Source of the DNA: Burhinus oedicnemus
Taxonomy: Eukaryota > Chordata > Aves > Charadriiformes > Burhinidae
Direction: 5' to 3'
Length of the DNA: 64,000 bases
Assembly (NCBI GenBank): GCA_008921705.1
Contig: VFFE01007570.1
Location: 1,053,915-1,117,914 of the forward strand
Shown in pieces: positions 37,966-50,939 of this stretch. The notes under the pieces were generated by a model. That model searched no databases and was not told where the DNA came from. It saw only the letters and a program-made list of their open reading frames with translations. Numbering within the stretch: the first letter of the stretch is position 1; each line of letters opens with the position of its first letter. Made by a program: the position numbers and the translations under genes.

Positions 37966-39540
37966 CCTTTTACATTTTGCTTCTTTCCATAATACCACTG
38001 ATTAAATTTTTTATCAAGTTATTTCTTCTTTTTTTTGGGGGGGAAAGGGGTGGGGCAGACGGACACAGCATATTTTCAAATAGAAGACAAGATTTCTCAC
38101 ATCCATGTCAATTTTAATGTAGTTTTACCTAACTGTTCTTAGAAGTCCACATGTACTGTGAAGCATTTCCTTCAAAAAACAAAAATCCAGACCTCCTTCA
38201 GTCACAAGGGAAGTGACCTGCAGAGTATCCGAGCACCTACGTGAGCAGCATGGCACTGCAGAATGCCTTGTCCAAGCCACTGGTAGGAAAAGGCAGCTTT
38301 TCTTCAGCCTCTTCTTCCTCCTTCTTTTTTTTTTTTTCAATCACTTCCACCCCCTGCCAAAAAAGATCAAGATATACTTAAGTTTTGTTCTTAAAAAAAA
38401 AACCCAAAACAATAAAGCCCACACACATGCCCTATCTTTCATCTGTTTGTGAATATTTCGTTGGTCACTATTCTGGGTACATCTAATATTGCTGCACGAA
38501 CACTGCTGCATGTAGTAAGCAGTGCAAACTGACAAAAATGAAAAGTACGGGGGGAGAAAGGGGTGCTTGAAATCTTAGTTGAATTAAAGTCCAAGATAGC
38601 ATTTATCCAATGATTTCAATTGAGCAGGGATTTCATCGTAACCGATGACAAAACCTTCTGTCTGATTTCATTGGTACATAGATTTTTGGAGCCATATTTT
38701 CCTCATTTGTAGTAAACCCTTATATATTTATGGATAGATACCTTTATATATATTGTTGAGTAACTTAGAGAAGGAAAGAATATAAACAAAATCACCTAGA
38801 GAACTATTAAATGATATTAACAAATAAGAGCCATTGATGTGTCTCCCTTGTGTAGAATCAAAGTTGCAGTGAAGAAAAAGGAGAAGAGGGTGCCAGGAAT
38901 ATGTAAGGTATTCTTCATAGAGAACACCGAGTAAATGTACAAAGATAAGACAAAAAAAAAAGAACAGAATGATAAAAGTTAGAAAAACATAATCATCCAG
39001 CAGATGTAACATTAGCTAAGCTCATATGCAAAATAGCTTTCACAGTTAAACAAGGCAAGGGGATATTAACATCCACTGTACTGTTTCTGCCCTGTATATA
39101 TACAGAAAAACATAATGCATATATTCAATCTGATGAAAAGCTTTAGATTTAAACTTGCTAATAGTAACTGTAAGTTTAGTACAAATAAATGTGATTCAGA
39201 GCTGAAGTTCTGCAACATAGCCCAGCCCACATTTATGCAGGGCCTGCCGGAATTTGTTTCAGATATAAAGGTATTGCTCAGCTTTCAGCCCACCAATTAG
39301 TAAGGAGCTAATGAAGCCTTCACTTGCAAACATTGAGATTCTCTTCCCTTTTAGCATTAGTGATTTTCTGTGCCATTAATACAAAAACCTGCAATAGTTT
39401 TGTGATATGAAATAGTTTCTGTGTTCTTGTACTTATCTGCTGTAGTCCAGCATTCATAATGCTTTAGGCAGCATCTACTGCAGTTGATTTTATATGGCTT
39501 CTCGTGGAATTTTTAAACTTTGCCTGTGTGTAAAGTTCAC
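37966..39540. other. A+T-rich non-coding stretch
   Basis: No exon or mobile element is recognised. G-run and poly-T patches occur near 38025-38055 and 38320-38340. The frames present are Phe- and Lys-rich, as expected from the composition. Confidence 0.5.
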
Positions 39541-39960
39541 GGGCTGAGTTGTCTTCCTCAACTACTCCAAAGACTCACAAAACCACCTAGATGACAAGGG
39601 TGGTTCCCTCCAGATCTGACAGCTGGTGGTCCCCAGATGGATCAATCCCGAAACCTTGGGAAAACCAGAGCTGAGCTGGAAGGACTTAAGTGTCTTCATT
39701 AATACACTAGTAGGGCTTTTGAAAGCCTTGAGCTCCACAGGATTTTCTGCCAAGGATTTTCTGTGAGTTTAACACAGTCTGAGGTGTATGGTTTCCAGCA
39801 GTCACAACCTCCGGAGACTGTCAGCCAGGCTTCTGTGAGCCTTCTCACGTGGCGCTGCAACACGTGTGACTCATGGGAGGTCTGTCCCCAGAAATGGTAC
39901 AAAAGGGCTGAACCCCCACCACTATCCAGCTAGAGAAGGCTCTCTTCTGTTCACTAGCCA
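39541..39960 (+). promoter_or_regulatory. Promoter-like segment, possibly an old LTR
   Basis: Two CACGTG E-boxes (39846-39851 and 39861-39866) and an AP-1 site TGACTCA (39867-39873) are followed 25 bases later by a TATA-like TACAAAAGG (39898-39906). A 'ctctcttctgttcactagcc' stretch lies further on, about where an LTR R region would begin. Enhancer sites, TATA-like box and then this kind of start region is the layout of a retroviral U3/R. I do not recognise the family, and no TG/CA borders or paired LTR were found, so a host promoter or chance is also possible. Confidence 0.25.
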
Positions 39961-40059
39961 GCCTTGCTGACTTGCTTAAGCAAAAGTTGCTCAGGTTTTC
40001 CATTTAGAAAAGGCAAAAGTATCCCTTTTTTTCTCTTCCGTTTCAACATTTTGAAGTAA

Positions 40060-40420
40060 AATCACTACTAGGACAATGCTATAGGTTTTGATAACACATC
40101 GTTATTGTCTAAGAAAATAATAAGATTGTTGGAGGCACCTGTTAATGTTCTCATACCAGTGACCCATATTTTTATGCAAATACACAATTGCTCCATAGTT
40201 ACAAAAATGTAACAATAAGCTGTAATTTATAGCAAGAACAACATCAGAAACACCCCAGTAATGTTCTCATGTGCTAATTGATCGTTTGCTACGACTACTT
40301 TCCTTACAGACATAAGCTAGAAGCGCCATTAAAAGTTAGAGGTCTAGCAGAGATCCTGCTCGAACAAAAGAGCCCAGATGGCTGACTGGTACACAACAGC
40401 TACCAATACTAGCTTTTATC
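40060..40420. promoter_or_regulatory. Candidate conserved non-coding element
   Basis: Repeat-free, A+T-rich sequence. It has 'ttatgcaaatacacaattg' (a POU octamer followed by a SOX-like ACAAT), another 'aacaataag', and 'tgctaattgatcg'. Several transcription-factor-like cores within 200 bases suggest an enhancer. No alignment was possible. Confidence 0.3.
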
Positions 40421-43159
40421 TCTGGAGGCCATCTTTGAAATACAGGTCAAATCATGAATGAAATATGCTGAGGGATCTTTAACTATCAAGCCAAGCTGTA
40501 GTAGATAGTTACACGGAACATAAAATTCATTTCGAAAATCATTAAATCTTTTAGAAGAGGCTGCCCTGCAGAAGAAGGTAAAGGGTTGAGGTAAAACATG
40601 AGTTTATTGAGACAAGGTCTTCTTGGAAAGCTTAATCTTTAAATATACCTGGCCTGAAGGTATCAGACTAACCAGCTCAGTGGGCTTAGGTTATACTTAC
40701 TCCTTCCACACACATAAACTGCAAGGGACTAGACAAAGGCAAGCTTGGGAGGGTCATTATTGCCTTGCTCCCAGAACTCCTTCAACAGCTCCTCTGTGTC
40801 TGATGGACACTAACAGAGCATGTAAATGTGATTTGAGGTCCTCCTGCTCTCTCTAGCTATGATAATTTACTAAATAATTTCCTTTGCGGACATAAAGCTC
40901 TTGATAAAGATTTGCCTTATACGTGCACAATAATTTTTTTTATTTTTTATTTATTCACAGTATACCAAATTTGGCTGTCACTGATTTGCTGCTTCTATGC
41001 ACCCTGGCAGAAGACAATTTTTGTGTGTTGACTCTCACCATGCTTGAAATGGCAGGGGAGCAATGCGCAATCTGATGAAGTTCTCTTCAAGGAAGCTGGG
41101 GATTTTTCATTTTTTTTTGAAAAAATTCAACTCATCTCAAATCAGGATGTCTTTTCAGCAGATATGCTCCAGCCTTAAATGGGGTGCTTAATCTGAGGGT
41201 AAATGGGTGAAATTTAAGGGCCAGCAATATATAAGAAGTTCCTCTAAATAATCTCACAATCTCTTCAATTCTATGCATTTAAAATGAAGAATTTTGCAGT
41301 GTGCAGCCTGCAACATGTTAAGTATTCTTGGAACACGGGCAAAGCATCTACACCCAATAAGTAACTCCACATCACTTGCACAGTGAATTCTTTCCCACTC
41401 TGCATAAAATACAGTATAACTGAGTGCCAGTGCAGATTACCAGGGTAGCAAGCACATGGATGGTCTCCCCAGCCGTGCTTCAAAGCCATTGTGCAGGGGC
41501 TGTGAAGCCCCTTCAAGCTGCGTGGCTGAGATCTGTGCTCTGTGGGTCTTAACCCCCGACTTTCTGTGGTCCGAAAATATAGCCCTGTGATCTCAGGGTG
41601 ACTTTTTGGTCCCTCTTCTGAATGAGTCTTTGAAGTCAGGAAAGACAGGACGGATCCTTGGAATCATGGTCTGAGGAAGAGCGTTGCCATCAGACCTATT
41701 AGCAACGCCTCTGCTTTGCCCAGAAATTTGAAAGCACAAACACAAAAAGGCTAAAAAATATGAAAGAAAGTGTGAAGGAACAATAGCACGCAGTAAGAGA
41801 AGATACGATGATGAGTGGTTTGAGAGCAGTTAATACCTCATTTGGCTTCCTATGAAGGTGTACATTACGCAAGGAAAGATTACAGGCCTTTTTATTTTTT
41901 ACCTTAGTGTCTCCATGTTACCCGGAGGTATAATGAGCATTGTTTTGGTGGGAAAAACTTGGGAGCTGCATTGTGTTTGTCACAATATGTCAAGTCAAAC
42001 ATACGAGCTGAAGAAGTGCCTTGATTTTGCTCAATTAGTACTGTTTGCTTTGTGGCCTTCCCATTAACAAGTATAAATTTGTACAGTGGTCACCACTTAA
42101 AAATCAATATTTACCAAGGGTTATCACATCATCAAGCCGAGGACACTAAGTAGTTCCTTAAACTTTGAGCAGAAAATAATACTGCGATCTGGTAAATATT
42201 TAACACACGTATCATTTTATGGTAACCACCACTTTTGATACAGGTGTTCATTATCTCTTCCTAGCTAAACCTTACGTTAAATTACATTGCACTGAACTTA
42301 GGCTTCACTTCAGCCAGATTTCAGTTAAAGGAACTGAGGAGAAGAATATAGTGAAACTGACTTTATAATGAATATAATGAAAATAACTATAATGAATAAT
42401 TTTTGCTGCCCTCTCACCCCAAAGCATTTGATCGAGCATGGGTTCTCTGTGGAAATACTGAATTTATGGCTAAAATATAACTAGGGAAAATTAACTCAAG
42501 ATTCTGTTTTCCTTTGGGTGTAATAGGAAATCTTCTGTTTGGCAAAGAGGGTTCTCCAGTAGCTAGCTACACTGTCCAGATACTTTTAATCTAACTGCCC
42601 TTCCTTTGATGTGTAAGTAACAGATGCTTAAGAGATAAGAAATTAGATAGATTGTGATTACTGAGAAACAACTTAATTTCAATTCATTACTTGATGTTCT
42701 CATTCACTTGTTCTGAAAATGACAGTAGTTAGTAGGGCTGTTAGTTTTTTTAATTGACATTTTTTATGTTTTAACAATCAACTTAAACTTAACCTATGCA
42801 CACCTCTAATTTTGAAACACATCATTTGCGAGCTAATACGTCACTTTTTCAGCGTAAATTGGAATTATTTCCAAAATAGCTTCACTTTAATTATGTGTGT
42901 GTACCACTTAGCCAGCTTGTTTTCTTGTAGGCTATGCAAAGAGGTAAGGAGAAAGCAGGAAACAACAGCTTTGCTTCTCCCCCTTTCCCAAAACAAAATC
43001 CGTTCCCTCCCAGTTTTCTAAAAAAGAGGTATTTCAAATGAGCTAGAGGAAGGGCTTGGCAGGGGAGAGATTAGGTTTGGGTATTTCTAGTGAGAAGGAA
43101 TAGGGATGATTAAGAAACTATCTTGGATAGCTCATTAGCTTTCAAATATTGCATGTGTT
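40421..43159. other. Non-coding stretch
   Basis: No exon or repeat family is recognised. A short repeat of 'ataatgaata' units lies at about 42359-42402. Poly-T/A patches occur near 40930-40955. Frames are short and unconvincing. Confidence 0.5.
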
Positions 43160-43611
43160 TGGTTGATAAAGGTAATAACGTTCACCCAAGTACTGTAAGG
43201 CATTTGACTTCGTACCTCACAAAATTTTGATTAAGAAAGTAAAACGATAATAAACTCAACATGGCATACGTTGAATGGCTTAAAAAGTGCAATTTTTTCT
43301 TGTAATTGCAAACAGGGAATTCTCAGAGAAATGATGTTTTCCTAGTCAGGTCCTGAGGGATCAGTTTTTAATGCCATTCTGTGAAATATTTGTATCGGTG
43401 CAGAGGAAAAGACTTAGAATAGGTGTTTGGAAGAACTTTCTGAAATGTAGTACAGTTAGCTATACAAAAAGGATACCTAGGAAAGCTGCAGTTTCTCAGT
43501 GAAGATTTTCAGGAATTGATTAAGTAATATGTGGGGGCTGTGTAAGTTCACTTGCATCTGATTCCGCATAGGGGTATGCTCTAGATGACCCGTTGAGACC
43601 TCTCCAGAACT
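43160..43611 (+). mobile_element. Ancient CR1 LINE remnant, internally deleted
   Basis: From 43200 the frame reads AFDFVPHKILIKK, matching the conserved AFDSVPH-type block of CR1/L3-like reverse transcriptases. Near 43350 'cctgagggatcagtttttaatgcc' parallels the SGVPQGSVL block and is followed by an NIFI-like stretch. After about 43400 the copy jumps to the 3' part ('ttggaagaactttctg', 'cctaggaaagctgc', 'agtgaagattttcagg'). It ends with 'ctagatgacccgttgagacc', the usual CR1 3' signature. Roughly 0.4-0.5 kb of the middle is therefore missing. Stops and frame breaks are frequent. It is far more diverged than the copy at 18820-19886 and resembles the CR1 type widespread in turtles and crocodilians. 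Confidence 0.75.
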
Positions 43612-46600
43612 GCATCAGCATGGCTGAAAGACAAAGTGATCACTGACAAAATTTCAGGGTGGTCAGGAAACTGGAGCAGTGATAAATAAAAAAGAGGGTA
43701 GACTGCTGACACAATGCCAGCTGGATCCATCTCCCAGTAACTTGGGTATCAGCAAGCAACACAGTGTTGTAGCATAGCTGTAGCAGGAGGGCAGTGGGGA
43801 GAGAAGGGGAGAAGAGGGAGCATAAAACTGACCAGCCCGTAGCCGTACGTAAACACCGTACATCCCAGAACCTCTGTCACCAGTTCTGATCTTCCTGGTC
43901 CAGAGAAAAGCCATCGTAACAGCGGCGGTGCTTTATAATTCGCCCTTGCAATAAGCAACCCTGACAAATTATGCCTGTATAGTTCAGAAGTCAGGCAATG
44001 TTTGCAGGAAGAAGTATTATTTTTTATACCTAACTGGTATCATTGGAAAAAACGGAGGAGGTCTTAGGTACACAAGCCCTAAATCTCCTCTTGTTTTTCC
44101 AACTGTTATCGATCTGTCTTATACAAAATACTACTGGTCCTTACGAAGTCTCCTTTGTTTATACCCTCTGGCCATCCTAAAGATAACAACCCTACTGTAG
44201 TCAGAAATTGAAGAGGTGACTTGATCAAGTCTAGGAGGAGCAACATGGAGGAGAAAGACACACAGACTGTGACACACTCCAATGACTGGAAGGTCAGTTA
44301 GGACAAATTCAGAGTGGAAACCAGGTTTGCTTTCTATCAGTGACAGCAATTAAATACCGAACAATGTATTCACACATTTGATAGATTGCCCATCAGAAAA
44401 AAATATTAAAACAAGCCTAGATATTTTTAGTAAATTATGTAGCTCCAAGGGGAGCTGAGATTTGGAGCTAAACCAAGGTGTTTAACAGGCTTTTGGTCTT
44501 TGTTAAATGAGAGGTAAAAAAATGGATGAACCCAGTTGTCCTCTTTGGTTTCATATGAATCTACAGCTCTGTAATTTAAGTCCCAAGAGCTGAATTTAAA
44601 AATAGTGAGTAGAACAGCTCTAAACCCACTCTCATTTCTAGTTTATTGTTCTAAATTTGAGGCTGCTACATCTCTCAATTGTTGTTCTGTGTTCATCTTG
44701 TAAAAAGAAACAGGCTAAGTCTCCACAGGATGAGAATCGGGCCAGGCCAACATAGACAGGCTTTTAAGCAATCTCCTCAAGCACCACAAATCTGTGTCCA
44801 AACCTCACAGTTTATCACGTGTTAAGCCTATCCAGATGGTAGGTAATATCCCGGTATTAACAATTCACATCCATTTCCACTTCCATCTCTGTAGAAAATT
44901 GCCAGCAAGTCTCCCTGGTGGTCTTTTAAAAGTAAAGGAACCCACATATACACGAATGTACACCACATATATTACAGTATCTTATTCTGAACTAAAACCC
45001 AAGCTCTTAGTAGTTTAGAATCTGAAATATGTAGCAGAACACGGCTTCAAACAGTATGAAATTGTGCTATTTGCAAGTACTTTCCCTAACTGCCTGTAAC
45101 AGTCCCAGGCTCGTGAGGACAGGGCCAGGAAAAAGAGAAGGAGAGACCGACCTGCAAGCAGTTTATCTGCCTGCCAGTGAGAGCCGGAGCCACGGGGCTT
45201 TGCGTGAACGAAGGTTGGACTCTTCTCTCTGCACAGCATTACAGGCACCACTACAGCTCCAGTCCAGAGCGGTGTCAGCTGCATGCCCAGGACAAATGCA
45301 TCAGATTTATGGACTGGGAAACCTGGAGATTTAGTATATGTACCAGGCAGCAGAAATAAGCGTGGAGTTACACAGATGTAGTCACAGTCAGCTGTCCAGT
45401 GGTTATTGCAAAACATGTAGCTAGAGAAATTCCAGCCTTGCAGGAACCAGGAAAACTTTTGGGTTTTTTTCCCCCTTGGGGAAACAATGAGTTTATACCT
45501 TTAAAGATTACTTGCAGACCATTAGGGCTGCCTTTTTAATTTCTCAAGAGGTCACCCTGCTTTCAATAGATCCCAGCAGAAAGCATCTCAGCTGTCTGCT
45601 TCCCTGTTGCGTTGTTCCCCTACAAACACCTTCCCCTTCCCTGTCCTTCCCCTAAGAACACTTGCCTGCCTGTGGGGGTAAGGCCTGGGACCACAGCCTC
45701 TGTCCCAGGAGAGGAAGACCAAGATGTGAGGTGACAGACATTCAGGATGCACTGCACAGCTCTGCAGTTTAGAAGGGGTGGAAATAACAGGGTGTCAGAG
45801 CAGGAGCTAGTGGAGCTGTGTGAAACTGAGTGGGTTTCAGTAACATGAAAGTCTCCAGGCTTTTGCTTCATCCTTCTTTGGCACTCTGTGGATGTGCATC
45901 ACTGACAGCAAGGCAAAAACTGAAACCCAACCTCCACATTTAACCCCTGGTCGTGTTGCCAAAGTCTTGCCAAGCTATTTCCTTCTGAAAAACTCTTTTT
46001 TCTGTTTTAATTGACTATTTCCACCCAGCAGTTTTCTCTTCGTTGTTATAGTGAGTAAACCAGCTGGCACTTTAAAGTCCTTCGTCCTCCAGATGTCCTA
46101 CTCAACTGCATGTGATCTAGAACCCCCAAAACCTCTGGATTGTTTCAAGTCACCTCTTCCTCAAGTCTATCTCCTCTTCTGCAGCACAAGCAGGCCAATC
46201 TTGCTGGCATCAGTCTGAGCATCCAGCAGGAGAAGACATCCAAGATGGGCTGATAGGTAGCTTGAGGCACCTCACTTAGATGTCTAACTTGGGAAGGATA
46301 ATCCGAGTCAGGAGCATTCCTGTCCATTTTATTTAGCCAGAGAGAGAAGTAGATCCCTGCAGAGAGAGAGTCAGGGCACCTAAGCCCAGTTCCTTGCAGA
46401 ACCTATTTCTCTTCACTGAAATATAGAAACTGAGGGAAGTTTGTAGTTCCAAATGTGTGTATTAAGTCCCTGCAACTAAGCAGTATGAATATCCCGCCTG
46501 CCTTCTTCCACTGTTCATACATCCCATACAAGTTCAGGCACCCATAAACATTGGCAGATATAACAAGGAATTTTCTTGCATAGCTACTGCCTTCGCTGGT

Positions 46601-47030
46601 GCCTTTTTCTCTCTGTGCTGAAAGCGTGCCACGGCATTCAGAGCTCATTACAGGGTGTAAGGTGTTGTTACCCCATCCTAGCAACCCAGAGGTACAGATT
46701 TTTGTAACACTCTTTTTTTCTACGCGTTCATCCTCTGGGGAGAATTTTCATTGCATCTGCTACCAACAGTATCTTGGTGGTTTGGCTCCCCTTAGGAGGT
46801 GCAGACAGTGCAGAAGGGGGTGAGTGATCAGCAGTTTAAGTGGCCCAGAAAGTTTTTCAGCTGCCTGTTGCTGGAGGCTCAGCAGCCCTTGCAGGGTTAA
46901 CCCAGAAGTGGGCTGCTGCCATGTCTTGACACAACTCGGAAGTTTGCCAAATAGCATTAGTTAAATTTCATGCTTTTCATCAGACTTATTAAATGTACTC
47001 ATCCCTACCAGCTCCCACACTGACATGGGC
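43612..47030. other. Non-coding stretch
   Basis: No gene is recognised. Frames such as 45015-45416 minus (133 codons) overlap other frames on the opposite strand and have no known motif. G+C is somewhat higher around 43760-43930, 45100-45300 and 45640-45800, without CpG clustering. Confidence 0.5.

Positions 47031-47071
<41 letters not shown>
47031..47071. repeat. ATT trinucleotide microsatellite
   Basis: About 13 uninterrupted ATT units are read directly from the sequence. Such arrays are often polymorphic. Confidence 0.95.
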
Positions 47072-47072
<1 letters not shown>

Positions 47073-47627
47073 TTTACAATTAGTGTGTTGTTCCCTAACC
47101 ACTGTTAAATATGACTGGAGAGTGTTTCTGAGTTCATACTTTAAGACTAGTCTAAGCTATAGAAAGCATTGAGAATTATAGAAGATACTTTTATTTTAGG
47201 TGTCAAAGTACTTTTCCTATGTTAAAATTTTTAGGAAAATGCTTCTTCCCAGCTCTGTCTTAATTTTTTCTAGATGCAAGGAATGCCATGATCTGAGATG
47301 TGTCTGCATTTTGAAAGGGTGAAGTATATTTTGAGGGGAGAAAAAGGGAATGATTACTACAAGAAAACATGTGGTAAAATATTTCCGAAGTGTTTAGTGG
47401 AAAACAAACTGTTGAAAATATGCAAATTTACCCAATTCTAGCCTTAGATTTATATGATTTTTTCTTTCAGTTGTTATTTAAAACTTATGCCATTAATTCA
47501 GTGCAGCAATGTGAACCTGTTAGGATCTGCTGCCATGGAGTGTTTAGCCTGATGATGTATCTCAGAGAGTATGACTATCAATAGGAGGGTGCACTTGTTC
47601 AGCCCTTTGCAGTGCAACCTCTGATAG

Positions 47628-47732
47628 CATCCTCATGTGGATGATACAAGTTGCCGAGAGAGATCACACAGCTGGTCAAAGCACTATGCCAAGATCAAGT
47701 AAACACTATTCAAATCCCTACTTCCCATCACA
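47628..47732 (-). repeat. Probable MIR remnant
   Basis: The words 'catcctcatgtggatgatac', 'aagttgcc' and 'gatcacacagctggtc', followed by 'ttcaaatcccta', occur in the same order as in reverse-complement MIR. The 'tcacacagctggtca' piece is the clearest match. Diverged but collinear over about 100 bases. Confidence 0.45.
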
Positions 47733-50219
47733 GGGAAGCGTATTGGAACAAATATACTAAACTCTCCAGTGTTTATAGACTTTAGTAAGACAGAGTGTTC
47801 ATTAAAGACTGCTTGCTTTAGGACTTTTACCTTGTGCTACAATCAAGCTCAGTGTGGAGAACTGTCCTACTTTTCTTTTGTTGGGTTGTGCAAAAATCAA
47901 CTCGCATTTTGCCTTGGGAAAGAGGCTCAATTTGTATTTGCTTAGCCCTAAGACTTGTGCAGAGAAAGCAAGTTTGTCATGTATCTGTCATGACATTATC
48001 TAGATAATTTCTTTTGATAAGCAGTATTATTTTTCTGGAGCAGTATTGAAGAGGACTTTACCCTGGAGTGAACTGAGAGCAGCTGATATAGTTGGATAAA
48101 TACTTAAATTCTGCCTGGTATCAGGTATATGCCTTCCATATAAGAGACAGTCTACATTCTTTGATTGTAAAAAATGTCTCTGGTTACCCAAGAAACGATT
48201 CTCCAGACCTGAAATTTAAAGTTGGCTTTTTTCAAATCTGGCCATTAATACGTTCAGAAAAAGCAGCTCTTCCTGTTAAGACACAGCACTGTACTGAGGC
48301 AGCTTTGAAACAGGCTCATTTCTTTCACGACAGTTACACCACTACTTCTGAGCTGCATGGTTGGATTGATGTTTGGACTCCAGCATGAGTGGATGAAAGA
48401 GCATCAGTGGACTGCAAAGACCAAACAGAGACCCTACGCTCCAGCAGGAAAAAAACTCGTCGGTTGCAGCACACAGCTCCTTTCCTAATGAAATATTCTG
48501 CTATTGTCAAACAATAAATCCTACAAAAGGAATATTTTTTTCTGAATGTTCTCATCATCATAACATTTTTTCTGTAATAATGCCCAGCAGCAACAACCGT
48601 AGATGTCTAGAATACAGGGCATCTAACCCCAGGATTTCTCTGTACCAGTATTTGTATTATCGTTGCCGGTGCTTGCTTGAGCACTGGTAGGAGATTAACC
48701 TCCAAAAATGCCGGTACGGACAAAGCGGTAGAAAGCACTTGTTGCTAAACATGTCTGCACACCTCAGGGTGTCCCAAGAAGGCTAAGGTGGAGGCCTTTC
48801 TATTCTCCTTTCTGCTCTTGAATGATTCCTCCCTGCCGTAGTTTTTGCTCTTCCCTGCATGCCCACTCACAACCCGATACGCCTGCGGAAGGGGTGGTAC
48901 ACGAGGGTGGATGGACACACCGTTGCTACACTCACTGAGTTGAGGTGCTCATGACATACCAAGGTGAGGGAGCAACAACAGCCCGCACACTTACCCATCA
49001 CCTCTGACCCATGCACAAAGGCCATGGCTTTCAGAGCATTTGTCAAAGGAAAGTGAGCAACCAGGGAAGCAGTCTTCCCAGCTCCCAGAGTTTTATTCTG
49101 CACCGTGTATTTTTCTTAAACTGCAACCCCTGGAGGAAAGCTACACAACCTGAAGATTTCACATGTCATTAAAATTACATGCGTACACACTCACGCACAC
49201 ACGCATTCTCAGGTGTCATGTTAGTGGAGCAAAGCTTGAGAATATGGCAAAAAAGAAACGAACCCAACCCTGTGGACAAAGGAAAAGAAAACAGTATTTT
49301 TTAATTATTTAAACATTGTGAGCCAGCCTCAAAATTTCTTAACATTTGGAGCTGGCAATAATTTATATTGCTAGGTACATGCCTTAACACGGGTGGGACT
49401 TGTCTGCTTGAGAATCTGAAGGCAATATCTTTTATGGCTACAAAGCTGCCGGCCAAGTTGTGCTTTTATTCCTGCTCCCATTTCCTTCCAGCTCTCCGAT
49501 TCTTTTTTTCCTTGTCCTTTTCTTTCCTCAGCGCTCCCCCCCAGTCACCCACCCTCCATCTCACAAAGAAGAAGGAGGCTTGTGAATTTGTTATACTTGT
49601 TGTCGGAGCACAGGCAAACTCTGGAGGGATCAGGCGAGCTCGTTTTTATCTTTTATAAACAGCATCTCTTTCTTTCTCTGTGCTGCAGCCCGTGGTGACA
49701 CTGACCTCTGGTGATCACATAAGTAACACTCACACGGAAGTGACACAGCTGCAATTTTGAACTAGGGTGTTTTGGGTTTTTTTGCCAGAACAGTGGCTCC
49801 CCCTTAATGAAACTATATTTTCCAGTCTGTTTTGCACCATAAAGGATGGACACGGGTGCATCTCCCAAGGCTTGCTCCAGCTCTGCTTTTACGTGAGGGA
49901 ATTATCACAGCCCTTCTATTAAGCCAGTAAGTTTTGTACATTTCTCAAAATACATATCGCCCATGATAGAAGAGTCTATCATCTGTCACACTGTTTCTTG
50001 AAAACTGACTTACATATTACGTTTCATGGGGACCTTAATTCCTAAAACGAATTCAGAATAAGGCAGTGGCCCATGCAGAGGTGACATCGTACAGCTTCTC
50101 GCAAACATTCTGCCATCCCCGGGATTTCTCCTTGCACTCGCCAAACGTGGCATTAACTCCACTGAAGGGAGCGGAAACCAGATCTCCACCCAGGCTAGTT
50201 TTTGTCCATGTAGCCAAGA
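47733..50219. other. Non-coding stretch
   Basis: No exon recognised. A CA-rich patch is present at about 49182-49206. Frames of up to 98 codons have no known domain. Bases from about 49660 on look like unique sequence. Confidence 0.5.
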
Positions 50220-50760
50220 AAAGCAAATAAATCCAGGGCTAAGGCTGCAGTTTTCAATTGCTCATTTGAAATCTGCTCTATTATGATATTGGAATGATCT
50301 CAGCACACTGATGTTACAGAATCAAATATGTGCTGCAGACCTTGGCAGAAGTGAGCATTGAGTTAATGAAAAGAGTTTCGGCTTGACATTCGCTCTATTT
50401 TGTAACCTTAATTCTACTTTAATTTATTCTTTGGAAATTTTAGAGCTCAATCCCATGCAGATGGAGTGAAAGAAAATATTGTGTTGCTTATTAATCATTA
50501 GCAAATCTCCAAGATGTGGCGATAGGGTAATGACACAGGTATTGGAGACCACACTTTGAATGTACTTTAATTAAAAATTTAAGGACTGATGATACCCTCA
50601 TTCTATAAAAAATGCTTTTTGAACATCATCCGGTACTGCTGTAGCCCAGTAGGTATGAACAGTCCTTGAGCTCCTCAGGATATCTTAAAACGCAAGGAAA
50701 AGAGGGAAGGATTAATTAAAAGCAGGCTGTTTAAGTAAGTAAAAAATTGTTTTCCACAAA
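50220..50760. promoter_or_regulatory. Candidate conserved non-coding element
   Basis: Repeat-free A+T-rich stretch with 'gagttaatgaaaag', 'cttattaatcattagc', 'actttaattaaaaattta' and 'ggattaattaaaag', that is, repeated homeodomain-type cores, plus 'tgatgttac'. This density without homopolymer decay is typical of enhancers of developmental genes. Conservation is inferred. Confidence 0.4.
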
Positions 50761-50939
50761 AAACCACATGGCAAGGTGTCAGGTTAGATGAAAGATATAG
50801 TCAGCTAGATAATAATCCCCTTGACTGTATGTTTAACTTTTCTTCTATTGATAGGTTTGCCGGAGTAGTATTAAAACATTTCATGAATCTGTTTAAAACA
50901 CTACTTTACTGTAGCAGAATGAAAATGAATGCTCAGTAG

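Noticed and set aside
45015..45416. 133-codon minus-strand frame
   Set aside because: Overlaps plus-strand frames, with no motif and no promoter-like context.
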